Below are positions 12,918-25,174 of a stretch of DNA of 64,000 nucleotides, one piece after another; positions within the stretch are counted from its first letter, which is position 1, and the number at the start of each line of letters is the position of its first letter. Position numbers and translations under genes: made by a program. The notes beneath the pieces were generated by a model that saw only the letters and a list, made by a program, of their open reading frames with translations, made no database searches and had not been told where the DNA came from. Location: NCBI RefSeq assembly GCF_018320785.1, contig NC_054884.1:23871667-23935666 (forward strand), read 5' to 3'. This DNA is from Cheilinus undulatus (taxonomy: Eukaryota > Chordata > Actinopteri > Labriformes > Labridae).

Positions 12918-15900
12918 GGATTGTAGATATTGTTCTAACAAGGATACTGAAAATAAGCAAAAAAAAGGCAGATAAACTAAGGCAGCAGGTCCTGACAGCC
13001 CTCTTAAGACCAGTTCAGAACAAAGATTCGCAACGCCACAAGAGCGACAGTTTCAGAACGTCGCTGGCCATTCTAATGTAGTCACTTGTGATTCAGCTTG
13101 TCAAATTGTAAATATGAAAAAGGGAAATATAAATCTTGTTTTCAAAGGCTATAAACTCCAGTTTTATCAGATAAAGTCATGCTATTATTTTTGGAAATGA
13201 TTACAACTACCTTGAATATACTTACGATAGTACAGTGAGTATCCTGAGAATTATGGCTTGTAAACACTGTGGGTGTAACAGTATTTGTATTTGTCCATGA
13301 TGGTCTGGTGCACATAGTGACACGATGCATACATCTAAATCAAGAAAAAAAGCGATCACAGTGGCAGTACTTACATACCAATCTAGGTGGCAGTAACACT
13401 TGTAACTGTCTGCAAACCGCTATTAAACAACTAATGAAGAAGAGTAAAGAGCAGTTACAACAAAATCCACGAAGAAGAAGAGTTAGATTCAGTATGCTGT
13501 TTTTCAAAAGCCTCTAGATGAGAAAGCATCCAAGACATTACAGATGCTAATACATTGTTAGGCTTTGTGTGGATATGCAGAAGCAGAGAACATCAGCAAC
13601 AATAGTGTACTTAGGTGCTCCGCTCAGGCCCCATAACAATGTTTCATGCTGGGTTTTAATGCTGCAAAACTTTGGCAAAAATAACAATTACGATGAGTTT
13701 GATTTGCCTTGAGATCACAATTAATAAACACAAAATTGCACACTGATTTGACTATATTTGCGTCAAATTAATTTAAACACTCATAACACCTTAAAAAATA
13801 AGCAATAAATGAAAAAAAACATTGTATGCTTTTATCCTAATTTATTTAATTTTGCGTTCCTAATCTATTTCTTTGTTTCTTTTGTTTTTAACAGCGCAAA
13901 ATAAAACCAAAAATCTACCATTTAAATTTGAAAATGAGATTGAAACATAATTCCCCAGCACTGCTGCGTTTGCATGAGCTAGTCTGACTGTCATACTAAA
14001 ATCTGACCAAACTGCAACCCCCAAACAGAGGTACAAAACAAAACTGTGACCTCTGTGAACCGCTACTCCCCTAGTAAACACACAACAGGAGCTACACATA
14101 CACTCTGGCATGAACCCAGATCGCTCTTCTGCCCTGCCAGCTCCAATGTTACACACCGCCAAAGCATGCCCCAACTAATGCCTCTGTCACTACCTCTGAT
14201 CAAGGATTTTGCCCCAACATCCTGCCTCCATGTGTTGCACATTGTAGGCGAGGTGTTACAGTGCAGTGTGTGTCTGTAAGTCTTGTATTTGTGGAAAACG
14301 TTTTCATGGATAATTAAAGTCTCGTGGGTCAACTTTTCAGGTCGGAAAATCCAGAATTCCAGATAAAAACGGATGAATCACATCCCTGAATATTACAGTC
14401 AGGAATGCTTTCTCTGCACAACATTGTGATATGAAATAAACCTTCCAGGAGTACAAATTTGAGATTCACCACAATGAATGATTCACTTTTACAATGCATC
14501 ATAGTCATATGTTAATCCAGCTGAGCGCAAGGGTGGTATTAAAATCTCTGGCATCATAGATTCCTGTCTACAGCTTAACTACCCAATGAAAACACTGCTT
14601 TGACATTATAAATAGTCATTATACTATTTATAAAAAGTCCAGTTAACCAATCCTTGTTCTGGTTTATCGTCATTTAAAGCTGTAGTTAAACGGTAAAAAC
14701 ATTACTGTAATTACTCAAAATATTCTCAAGATTATCAAGGTGAAGTTTGTGTAATTTCTATGTAATGAGTTCAAGCAAAACGACAAATGTGGCTCTTGAA
14801 ATTGCATGTTTTTAGCTCCAGGTCTGCATGCGCAGAGATCACCTTCATCAGCCTTTTATCTAACATACAGCGAGACGAGATAACAACAAAGTAGAAGCAG
14901 AAAAACATCACATGTCAAACTGAAGGCAGACCTGAAACAAACAGCTCTTTATCCTCCTTACATACACATCTGCATGCTGCAGTCTCACATCACAGCCCCA
15001 ACGCAAATCAAATTACATGACGAGACACCAAAACAAATGTGAGGAACTTCAGTTTTTTCCAACGCTGCTTACAGTAGGAGTCTCTCTGGGCATACAGTGA
15101 GGAGAAAACCCGCCAAAGACGCCTAAAGGAGCATTTTTAGGTTATCTAGATTGCTCTATAAAAGGAACTCCACAGAGGGAACAGACAAGGGCACCTAATA
15201 TTGCTTCCAGTGCAAAAAGGCAGAAGGAATGTGAGGAATTGAGGAAGGATGATTACAGGCTGGACCTGAGATGCCCAAATCAGATCTAATGCAAGTCCCA
15301 ACAGCTCTTATGTCACTGATAGAAGAGGGAAGGCTGCAGGATAAAAGCAGAGAAATGCCCTAAAGAGCTCTGCAGTAGTGAGGGATCATCAACCTAGACC
15401 TGACTGTAGATACAGTCTAACACACACAATTTAACAGCAGCGGTGTGCAGAAAATTTCATAGTTTAAAGAAGATGGTGTGTCGTGTAGTGTGTCTTTTAA
15501 ATGCAGCTTTCACTTCCATTACATCTTTATTCATCAGTAGGTAAACTGAAGAAGAAAAACTCAGTTTAAAGTACATGTGCTGATTGTTTACTCCCTTATT
15601 AGGAATATGTAAAAATAACAGATTTAATTTTTTTTCCAGCTATATTTACAAATTAAAGTATTCTCTTAGGAGCCAAAATCATCCAGGATACACCACATGA
15701 TCCACATTTTTTGACTCCCATGCATTAAATTAGCATTACATACATTCTAACTGCAGGAAAATAGCAGCGACCGTATAGGAATCTGTTGTAGACTGTTGAA
15801 CACACACGAGAGAGAGCCAGAGATACGAGCTGAACAACCAAAGATTTCTGAGACTGATACTGATGCGAGTTTGATGGACGCTTTCCTCCACATGACAAAT

Positions 15901-16257
15901 TCAACTGTTCAACTTTAACATCCTTCTAGGTAAACTGCGCTACTCTGGAGTCAGGGGCATTAAACTGGTTTAGGGGCTATATTTACAGAAGGGAACAATA
16001 CGTACAAGTAAAGGGTATACAATGTAAGAGTAAAGATTTAAACATGATGTGCAACAAGGATCAATATTGGGTTCACTGCTTTTTATTCTTTATGTAAATG
16101 TTTTAATGAACTCATCAAATATCTTCACAGAGTAATATTTGCTGAGGAAACAAATTTATTTTTGTGACAGAAATTAAGATCATCTTCAAAACAACAAAGA
16201 ACTGATCAAGGTTCATACTTGGTTTAGATGTAAAAAAAAAAACTCTTTAAATATAAG

Positions 16258-16560
16258 TAGGGTTGTCAAAAGATTAAAAATTTTAAACGTGATTAATCTC
16301 AGGATTTTTGTAGTTACTATTGATTCATCATACCCATTTATTGCATTATAAAGCTCTACAGTCTTAACCTGTGGGTAAATGACCTCCTGTTTGAATACAG
16401 ACCTGATATAAACAGTAGATGGAAGATTATATAAACTTAAACACATAAACTTGTTACAGATTGTAAAGGAAATACAGGGACAGTAAAATGTTAAATGTTT
16501 AACACCAAACGATGCAAATGACTTCTGTCCTGTCTATCGAGCTGTCTGAATTTTTAAAAG
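16258..16560. repeat. Fragment of a fish interspersed repeat (AGGGTTGTCAAAAGATT type)
   Basis: The run from AGGGTTGTCAAAAGATTAAA through GATTAATCTCAGG resembles a repeat start that I know from many fish genomes. The far end was not identified. Confidence 0.4.
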
Positions 16561-18164
16561 GTAAAAATGAAATACTGAGGAGCATTAATATTACCATTTC
16601 TTAAATGCCATTGTGTACATGTAGTGTATTACTGTCACAATACATTTAGGATCTTTAGAGTAGATTTTAGGGTATTTTAGAGTCTTGAGTTAAAATAAGA
16701 AATGCAGGTTGGATTCTGTCTGTAATTGTGTGTAGCATGTATGTTATTTGTTAATTGTTTAATGGTTCACATAACTTCTGGGGAGTCCAATTTCACAAAT
16801 TATTTTTTATGAATTATCCTGATGGATTGTATTACATTTCTATTGATTTTGTAAATAAACTGATTGATTGAAAGAGCCATAAAGAACTGTTTATCTTTTC
16901 TCTGATACTTTGATAGAGCCTTAATGAATCTGAAGTAATATAATCTCATGAGGTTGTTTTTAAAAACCAACTGAGAAGCAAAAGGACATTTGAAGTTATA
17001 CTCTAACATTGCTCTCACAATCTTTTTGCACAACAATACAGCTCTTCCAATGCAGATTTTGCCTAGTTTGTGTTTGTTTTAAGTTTTTTCTTAATGTATC
17101 TTATTGTTTTTACATTTTTATCTTGTTCTACTTAAGTCCCTTTAAGGTAGGAACGCTTATGTCAAACAGCTTTATGCTTTTTTTATTCTATGTCTATGTA
17201 CATTACATTTTTGCACAAAAACAGCACATCAAATTATGCATATGCTGTGGTATGATGCAGATAGAGATGAGTGGGTCGCATACCTTACTCCCAATAAGTT
17301 ACACCTTTAATAAATCCCCCAACACATTGTTTTCTGCATTATATGTTCTGTAATAAAGCTTTCACAGCAGAATGCAAACACATACACTGTATCCTGACAC
17401 AGAAATACCTGTCATTGTCTCATACTGAAGACTACTGCAAGAGAAATAGTCTGTTGCATACCAATGCACATCAGAAAACATGTAAACCAATTCAGATATA
17501 CATGTGATGGTCTCGTGCAGATGAAATCAGCAACAGACATCACTCCAGCTCTAAAATCAGAGGAAAAAAAGCCCCTACTTCTGAGGAAAACACTGAGCTT
17601 TCCAGGGATGCTTTTGGCCGTGCAGGGCTCTTGCTTGGAAATAGGTCTTGTTTCTGGATGTTAAAAAAGAACTTGGTTTTTGGTTGAACACTCAGCAAAA
17701 TGAATGTATATAACGTTGCTGGAGGGAGGTGGGGGAGAATATACAGTGGGCCCATTCCGATGTACACTGTGCATTTTCAAACCAGAATAACCACAAGTAC
17801 CAGAATGCATAACAAATATGCAGTATAAACAATGAAACAGGAGGGCTGTTGCAGAGACTGTATGTTTCTCAAAAAGAGGGGGCCTGTTTTTTTTAAGATC
17901 CTGAGGTCTGTTATTAAACTTTATCTCACATGCACAAGCACATGTTGCAAATGCATGCAAACCTGTGGCTTTCAGGGACCCAAGGACTTCAACACCAATG
18001 CTCTATGGGTAATTTAAAAATACTGGAAGGATGGGATTGGAAATAAAATTGATATTCAATTTAAATTGTCTTCTATGATCATGAATACAAGATAATCGTG
18101 AATTAACGATAACTGTTCTGCATGCCATGCCACAATTGTTTTGCCATAGGTTTAGTCATGAGCG

Positions 18165-18620
18165 CAGTGGTTCTCAACTGGTGGGTCAGGACCAAAAGGA
18201 AGGTGTGGAAGCTGTTTTTAGAGGGTCCTGAAGGTATGCCGGGAAAAAACTGTGGCATAAAGTTCACAATGTACAGAAGGTCTAAGCCACTATATATCCA
18301 TACTTTTTAACTGTTTTTCATGATACTGAGTATATTCTGGTTGTTTTCTCAAGAGCTAATTTAAACTCCTTTTTAAAAGGGAAACAACGCTAGTTTTGTC
18401 ACTGTAATGTGTTAATCTATCAAGAAAACAACCTAAAGTTGCACCTTATTATAGGGACTAGAATAAAATACACTAAGCATTTTTATAAAATGCTTGTCTT
18501 GTCCGCTTGTTCAGTCATGTTTGTTCAATATATGGCAAAAACAATCTTCATCCCTAGTTTAATGAATGTAAGTTGTTGATATTTGGTGGGTCCTGGGGCT
18601 AGACCAGTTGAGAACCACTG
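18165..18620. mobile_element. hAT-like element with CAGTGGTTCTCAACTGG ends
   Basis: The left end CAGTGGTTCTCAACTGG, followed by GGGTCAGGACC, is mirrored by CCAGTTGAGAACCACTG at 18604-18620. The body of about 456 bp has no ORF. Flanking 8-mers do not match, so the target duplication has decayed or one end is displaced. Confidence 0.65.
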
Positions 18621-18817
18621 TTTTATAGGTGCTCTGCCCCTCCCACTAAAACAGCTTTCTCTTATATTTAAGTGAGGAGCAGAGGGGGATCTGGCACATA
18701 CTAGAACAGTTGAGGACCACTACTTTATAAAGTATAACGTCTTCTCTGTCCCTCCCACCAAAACAGCTCTCTCTTTCGTTTAAGTGAGAAGCAAAAGGTG
18801 GATCTGGCACATGCTAA
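18610..18817. repeat. Tandem duplication of a unit of about 104 bp
   Basis: Two adjacent diverged copies (about 18610-18711 and 18712-18817) share GAG(A/G)ACCACT..TTTATA, CCTCCCAC(T/C)AAAACAGCT, TTTAAGTGAG(G/A)AGCA and GGATCTGGCACAT(A/G)CTA in the same order. The first copy starts within the end of the neighbouring hAT-like element. Confidence 0.65.
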
Positions 18818-19093
18818 GTATGTGAAAAACTGCTAAAGAAGACGATAGAAAGATTAACAAAAAAAAGGTAGAAGGACTTTCATTGAATGGAAGCAAGTTG
18901 GTTTTGTGGAGTAAGAATGTAAAGTAACGAACTGAATTTGTGCATGGTTGTGACTGCCTCTCACAACAACATGACAAATGTACTTAATCGTCTGGAATTC
19001 ACTCATAGATCTAGATCTTGTAAAATCAAAGTTATTTAATTGTGATTATGATTTATGCCATAGTTGGGCAGCCCTACCAGAGGGTTCACATAC

Positions 19094-19438
19094 CCAGTCT
19101 TCGTAGTGTCTGGTCCCATTCTGCAGCAGGTCCTCCAGCTGGATGGTGCAGTTGGCCACAAAGTCATCATATCCGATGGGTGCATCGTGGAACACAGACA
19201 GCTCCAGGCTCCTTCCCTCTCGGACCTCGGTGCAGAACTCCTGGTGCCAGGCCGGGCTGTTGGTCTTGGTCCTGGTGGCGGTCTGCCCGAGCCTGGTCTG
19301 GTCCAGATTCAGGGCCAGGTAGGGGTCAAGCAGGAAGGACCCACTCTTCCCCACAGCGTGACGCAGAGCCCATGGGGTGGGCTTCAGATCCACCGCCTCA
19401 CACACTCGCACCTTCAACAGGCCGCTGAACACAGGCAT
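19094..19438 (-). CDS. prkce: Protein kinase C epsilon, first coding exon (C2 domain)
   Basis: First coding exon of a novel-class (calcium-independent, diacylglycerol-activated) Ser/Thr kinase of the PKC epsilon type, encoding residues 1-115. It opens [20 protein letters not shown] and holds most of the N-terminal C2-like domain. Two epsilon hallmarks are visible: EAVDLKPT at residues 14-21, matching the known RACK-binding segment EAVSLKPT, and HDAPIGYD at 84-91, the pseudo-RACK segment. PKC eta differs at both sites (ETPLGYD at the second), so epsilon is favoured. The start has a strong context (GCAGCCATGCC). The exon ends after the codons for EDW at a donor read as TGG|GTATGT, in phase 0, where the known family exon also ends. 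The C1, kinase and C-terminal exons lie off the left edge. The paralogue (a, b or other) cannot be decided from one exon. Confidence 0.93.
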
Positions 19439-20420
19439 GGCTGCAGGCTCCTGGACTGTGGGTGTGTGTTTAAGGATGAGTGTGAGTGTTTAGGCTAGTC
19501 TGCCTGTTTCTGCTCCTGTACACAGAGCGTTTCCTTCCAATGAGCGGGGTCACTGCACAGTCCTGCTACATCCCATAATGCAGCTGGCTCCTTAGACTCT
19601 CAGTCTTGTACAGCCATATCTGATCACACATACACAAACACACAAACACGTTATCAATACAGCTGATGGATCCCCAGTGGAGTGAAAAACGCCGACCCAC
19701 ACCCTTCGGAGGTCGCTTGCTGGAACACTCTCCCACCCGAGCGTCTGCCTTGTTTGTTTACGGTCGGTCCCGTGCGCCAGACAAGATTCCCTTTTTGGCG
19801 GAAACAGGCCGGGATATCAAACGGCTGCGGGCTGAGAGGAAAGCAGGATTAAAGGCTCCAGTGGGGTTCGTGTGAAGCCCCAGAGCCTCCCCACGGTCCT
19901 TGTGTGTCTCTCCCGGGTCAGGGTGGGAGAGAGCGCGAGCAGCCGCGCCTAGCCATCCGGGATTGGTGCTCCGTTTCCAGCCCCTCGCTCGCTCTTCTCC
20001 GGGATTAATCTCCTTGCTTCGACCTCACGGTAACGCGATATTTGCGAGAACTCTCGGTGAGCAATGCCTTTTTGCTTCTCCAATGCAGCCTTTCAGGCTC
20101 ACGAGCACCCCGAATACATCACGGTGCTCCGCTCCCGTTCGTTTTTTTTTTTTTCTTCTTTCGGTCCTTGCGCGCGCCCCCCGTTTCCCGTCCCCTCTCT
20201 CCTCAATCTGTGAGAGAGCGCGAGCTGCAGGAAATGCGCAAAACGCGTCACCCTCGCTGCCGGGCTCTAGCGCCGGATGAGAGGAGAGAGAGAGAGTGTG
20301 TGTGTATGTGAGTGTGCACTTGCAAATGGAAGAGGTGTTATTCTTTTTTTTAGAGCGCACGAGAAGAAGAGGGGGGTGGAATTCACCCGCAGGCATGGAG
20401 TGTGCGCGTGTGTGTCATGG
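19439..20420 (-). promoter_or_regulatory. CpG-rich promoter and 5' UTR region of prkce
   Basis: Just upstream of the prkce start codon the base composition changes to GC- and CpG-rich, most clearly at 19670-20290, in an otherwise AT-rich window. That is typical of a vertebrate CpG-island promoter. No TATA box is evident. CCAAT pentamers occur on the plus strand near 19537 and 20432. The transcription start cannot be placed. An acceptor-like CCCACAG about 20 bases before the ATG leaves open an intron in the 5' UTR. Open frames through this region on both strands look like by-products of high GC content. Confidence 0.6.
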
Positions 20421-21339
20421 CCCAGACAGCCAATAGAGCCAGTCAATCATTCAGTCCTTATGCACGGTCACCGACAGCCTACACAGACACACACAGACTC
20501 AGCAGAGGGTCTCTGAGACAGAACAAAATGTTATAACGCCACTCTTACAAGTTGCTGAAACAGTATCTTCATATAACAGAGGTGTGATGTTTGTTTTGGG
20601 GTGTTTATTTAAGACACCTGTTTATATATGCCCTATCTTTAGGCCAGTGTCTCCAAGATATGCCCTTGCATTTGTGGTGATGGATAGCTAAAAATACTTA
20701 AAAGCAAACACCTGTTAATACAGTCAGTGCAAGTTAAGAGGGAGGAAAATGCCATAGTGGTGTAGTGATTCCAGATAAATGCTGTGAGGTTTTACAGGCA
20801 TAAACAGGAAATTAGCATTCAAATCTTGCAGTAAAAATTGCATTACTCTGAACTTTAAGCCTATTTCATGCTAGATGAGAAGATAATGTGAGGTGCATAC
20901 TATCTTCCACATTGTAAAAATTATATAAAGTGTGATAAATAAGCTAACATTTAAAGGCACAATATTAAATTCAGCTACTTAAACCGCTAATTTTGTAGGA
21001 ATTACTCTGAGGGCAACTTTAAAAGCGTGAATTTCATGGGAATTGTGTGAGAGTGTGTAAGCATTGCTTATTGGCACAGACTTTTTCTTCTCTTTTCCTA
21101 AGATTCAGACCTTTGAGGATGTGTTTACTGGAAACATTTAAATTGCACTTACAATAAAATTGTAATGAATTGTGCAGCCCTATCCATTTATAGAGCAACT
21201 TATGTAAACTGATGGCTACTGTCACCATCTAAGACACATTTACTATATAGTGTTCATATAAACTTGATCATAATTATAACAATAAGGCTATTAATTTAAA
21301 AAATACCATCTAGTGCTGCACTGTTTTTAAATCTATTTC

Positions 21340-21735
21340 TATTTTATTCAACCAGGAAAATCTCAGTGAGATTAAAAATCTTTTTCAAGAGTTTCCTGGT
21401 GAAGCTATGAAGGCCTTTGTGTATCTGTATCTCTATGTCTGTATATAACATGAAACAACTACGTTTAAAATGTAGTGTATCAGTAGCTGGTCAACTTTTT
21501 TTCAACTATTTTCAATCAATCTTTGTTTCTATAGTGCGAAATCATAACCAAATATATCCCAAGGCACTTTACAGTGATCTAGGCTGCCTATTATTATAAA
21601 GACTCACAGTTAATCACCATGAGCTGAGTAGTATTAAGCCTTGTTACAGTGGCAAGGAAAATCTTCCCTATAGGGGGGCAGGAGCCTCAAGCAGAACCAG
21701 TTGACCGTCTACCGAAGCTGCGTTGGGGTTCAAAA
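21340..21735 (+). repeat. Interspersed repeat resembling a fish LINE 3' region
   Basis: The words AACCAGGAAAATCTCAGTGAG and, further on, CCCAAGGCACTTTACAG, CAGTGGCAAGGAAAATCTTCCC and GCAGAACCAG in this order are typical of a common teleost retroposon. No ORF; class not certain. Confidence 0.45.
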
Positions 21736-22734
21736 GGGGGGTAGGGTAGAAGCAGGAAGAAGGAAGGGGGTTGCAGAAAGAGGGACAAGAGAAACAGCAA
21801 GGAGGCCTTGTCTGCTCTGAGGCTGTCAAAACTACATTTGCACACATTAACTAATATTATGATAAAGCATTTATTAAATAGCTTAGACAAAGGTTTATTG
21901 TAAGAAAGCATGCAGGCCTATTCCCTTAGGGTTTTATCAATGAAACAGTTAAAATACTTATTACTTAGTCTAAACAGGAATGTAACTCATTTTGTTGTGG
22001 TGGTCATGTGGTTAGGTTCAAGTCAAGGATTTCCAAAGATAAAGGTTGGGAATCAATGGAATAGTGTAATATAGTTAAAGTACATTGCAAAGTATTCTCC
22101 TTTAAAAGTCTGCATTAAACATACATGAACAATATATCTTTAGCTTAATTCATACTGCACTTAGCATAGTCACAAAGTAGCAAAAATGCTTTACACACAC
22201 TGTTACTATTCTGTCTTATCTTACACTACAATTTTCATATTTAATGTTTTTTATGAGTCTAAGGCATCAATGACAATAACACTGCGCTTAGTTCTTTCAC
22301 AAAGAGAAGAAATAAACTTCACATAGGCCCAATGCAGTCTTTCTTTTACCATCAGGTCAACAATGCTAGCTTAAACACACTAATATAACTATTTTAACCT
22401 GCTGTTTGGTTTTACTTCAAAATAAAACTTGTGCATTTTAGCTTATATCACTTACTCGATTATGATCGTTGGAAGGGTTTTATGATTTCAGTGCGCATGA
22501 CATGTGGAACATTCTAGTCTGCCGTGATATTATACTGTATTAGCGTCATTTTTCCTGAGGATCTACATCCCTCTATTTACTTTAAAACTAATATATTAGC
22601 TTAAATGAACCAAAAAAGAAGCTAATAATTAATATATTTGGTCTATTTTTAGTGTTACACTCATAGCTCTTACCGTGTAAGCAAGCTACGCCATCTGCTG
22701 GATCGCAGTACTTATCAGCGGGATGATGACGCTA

Positions 22735-22811
22735 CTAAAACGTGACGTCATGGAACGCTGTGTTCAGGTACTCCTCGTAGATTGCAGTGTCGGCCTCAAT
22801 CAGGTAGGTCT
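22735..22811 (-). other. Possible isolated terminal coding exon, unidentified
   Basis: On the minus strand a pyrimidine-rich acceptor (CCTTCTCCGTAG) is followed by 24 codons with coding-like composition, ETYLIEADTAIYEEYLNTAF and HDVTF, and a TAG. The plus strand of the same DNA also has a plausible short exon (ATG in GTCATGG context beside TGACGTCA, donor CAG|GTAGGT). I recognise neither protein. It may be chance. Confidence 0.25.
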
Positions 22812-25174
22812 CTACGGAGAAGGAATATCAGCGAATATTACACAAATTAATGTTCCACAGTGACGTATGCTGCATAAAAATGTTTTATACAAACACAAAA
22901 GAAGCCAAGTACACTTCATGACTCAAAAGTACTAATGAGGCAACAGAAAGACATCTGTTAGTGGTATTTTATTCTCAATTAATTAATTAATTAATGTCTA
23001 TTCCATTTATATACATTTCTGCAATTTACCTCCTCCCTATTGTGATATTTGTAAAAGTTTATCATCTTATATTGTTTTTCAAAAAACACAGGCAATAAAT
23101 CATTCAATATTATAACACATAATTTGAAAGTTTAACTAAGCCTGAACAAATCCGTCAAAAAAAGATGTTTTTTTAAGGAAAGTAGGAATTTTTGTAAATT
23201 ACTATAAATAAAATTGAAAATAAAATATTTGCATGATATGTATGTGTGTGTGTGTGTGTGTGGGGGGGGGGGGGTAACATTTCTGCTGCAAGTACAGTTT
23301 AACAAGTACTTATGCTTTGTACTGGAACCACTACTTATTGCATTGGTGCATCCCTAATAACAGATTTAAAAGATTCAACAAGTTAAAAGGAAAATGTATT
23401 TGCAGGACATTTTAATAACAGGGGTGTCCTTTTTAATAACTTGACCACTGGATGGCGCTACTCTGCTTCTCAGTGGGATCTCTGCAGACATGAGTGGAAT
23501 CCCCCCTGAGAGCCACTGCTGATGACAGTTGTGTCCTGTTATAGGATTTTTATTTCTTCAGGTTTACAGAACAGGAAAATGCACTCAGACATCTGTCTAA
23601 GGTAAAACTTGCCATTTAGAAATAGTCTGTTATGAATTTTAAAAAATGTATTTGGTTTTCTAATTTTAGTATGAAAAAAAATCAAAGTATAAGTATCAGC
23701 AGTTTTTATGATTTGAAGGCCCCAGGCAAAGTCATATGATGCGAGGACCTCCCCATCTTGGTAAAAGCAGTCATTGCAAGAGAATTAAATATTTTGAAGC
23801 ATCTAATTTCAGGCATCAAAGGCAGATCTAACAAGCATGCCCAAACCTTAAATACCAAATGTCTTTACATGCCAAGTTTTGCTTGATATGAAGACATTTT
23901 GGGACTTTCTGAGGGGTTTGGACTTTGCTGATGGAGTCAGAAGATCTCCCTGGGGACTTTTGGATAATCAAATCTAATTTGACACAATATCAATCACTCT
24001 TAATCCTTTAAAAACATCTTAATAATTGAAAGCAATTTAAGCATATGAATTCCTCATTTATTAGTGTATACCCTGATCACGGGGCCCCAAAAATGCTGGC
24101 ATGACTTTTATGCTGGAGCTGGTTAACATGCATATAATCATATTGTCATTTATTACTGGGTAACATGCCATGTCCACTCGTCTTTACATTGCACATCAAA
24201 GCTATCAGTTATATGTTTATATTGTCAACCCAAATCGAAAAAAGTATGGAAGCAAGGAAGGAAATGCATGCTTTATACAGTATATGGGTCAATATGACAT
24301 ACATATTTTTTGTCTGAATTTATTATTTCCTTTAAAAAAAATCAGTTCATGGCATAAATCATTTTGTTCTACGAAGCCTACTTTGTTTGCATACATTTTC
24401 TGTATACTTGAATAATGTAGTATTTACTTTCATATTTTGGCATCTTAACCCCTGCAAAGGTCAGGTCTAAGTAAATGAACAGATTATTGGCACTAGTAAA
24501 AATAGCATTTAAGTTATAAGAGAGTCCAATTAAAATACTTTAGTATGAGTTATGGTTGAAATAAACAAATGTTATTAAAAATGATCAATATAAAGTTAGT
24601 AAGAACACTGAAAAACTTTTGTCATAGAATCTGTTCTCTAATGTCAGGGTGGCACAACAGTAATCATGCGAACTTTACTTTGAAATGAAGAAGTAAAAAC
24701 TGATCGTAGCATAGTTTATAAGTCATTTAACTCCAATTGGCTCTCATGGTCAAGTAAAATCGTTTGTAACTCTTTTTCAAGTAAGATAAAATAATTTGTT
24801 TTCAGTCACAGGTAGGCAGGTACACTTTCACTGTCAGGTGGCACAACCAATGTAAAATTGCTAAGAATGCACTTTACACACAGCTCTTGATTTTATTTTT
24901 AAAAAATAGGTGTCCACTCTCTAACAAGAACATAACGATATGTGTCTAAGTATTTGTGTGTTTATTTAAAATCAGTTGCAAATGTCAGGTGGCAGCCAGT
25001 GTTCCAGGTGGTGAAACTATAAAAAGTGTCAGTATATGAAATAAAACATATTGTTTGAAGCTCTAAAATATTGACTTTACTTCTAATAAGGTAAAGGAGG
25101 TATCCCAAAAAACTTTTTGATTAATTAGTTTTGCACTGGTGAGCAGGTACACTCTCAATGTCAGGTGCTCAGAG

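Larger units (their letters stand above)
1..19093 (-). other. First intron of prkce (partial)
   Basis: No further PKC exon is seen to the left of the first coding exon, so this whole stretch is taken as intron 1, which is also very long in other vertebrates. It contains Tc1-like remnants, an inverted-repeat element, hAT-like elements and simple repeats, which are listed separately. In 3180-4080, 5210-6780, 8640-12460 and 12920-18160 I see only AT-rich unique-looking DNA, a purine-rich stretch at about 11340-11590 and a short TG run near 11701-11716. No supported gene is present. Confidence 0.75.
20520..25170. other. Region between prkce promoter and the SIX gene side, mostly unassigned
   Basis: AT-rich DNA with a LINE-like 3' end (about 21340-21735), a TG microsatellite followed by a G-run (about 23243-23274) and one short terminal-exon-like ORF at 22735-22811. 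Otherwise nothing I can assign. Confidence 0.5.

Noticed and set aside
13860..14332. Overlapping minus-strand open frames of 89-104 codons
   Set aside because: No family similarity, no splice context, and ordinary intronic composition.
19042..19498. Plus-strand open frames opposite the PKC exon
   Set aside because: The minus strand encodes the conserved C2 domain; the opposite frames are Trp/Ser/Pro-rich by-products.
19900..20396. Open frames on both strands in the CpG-rich region
   Set aside because: The high GC content removes stop codons; no conserved protein features, and the region is better explained as promoter.
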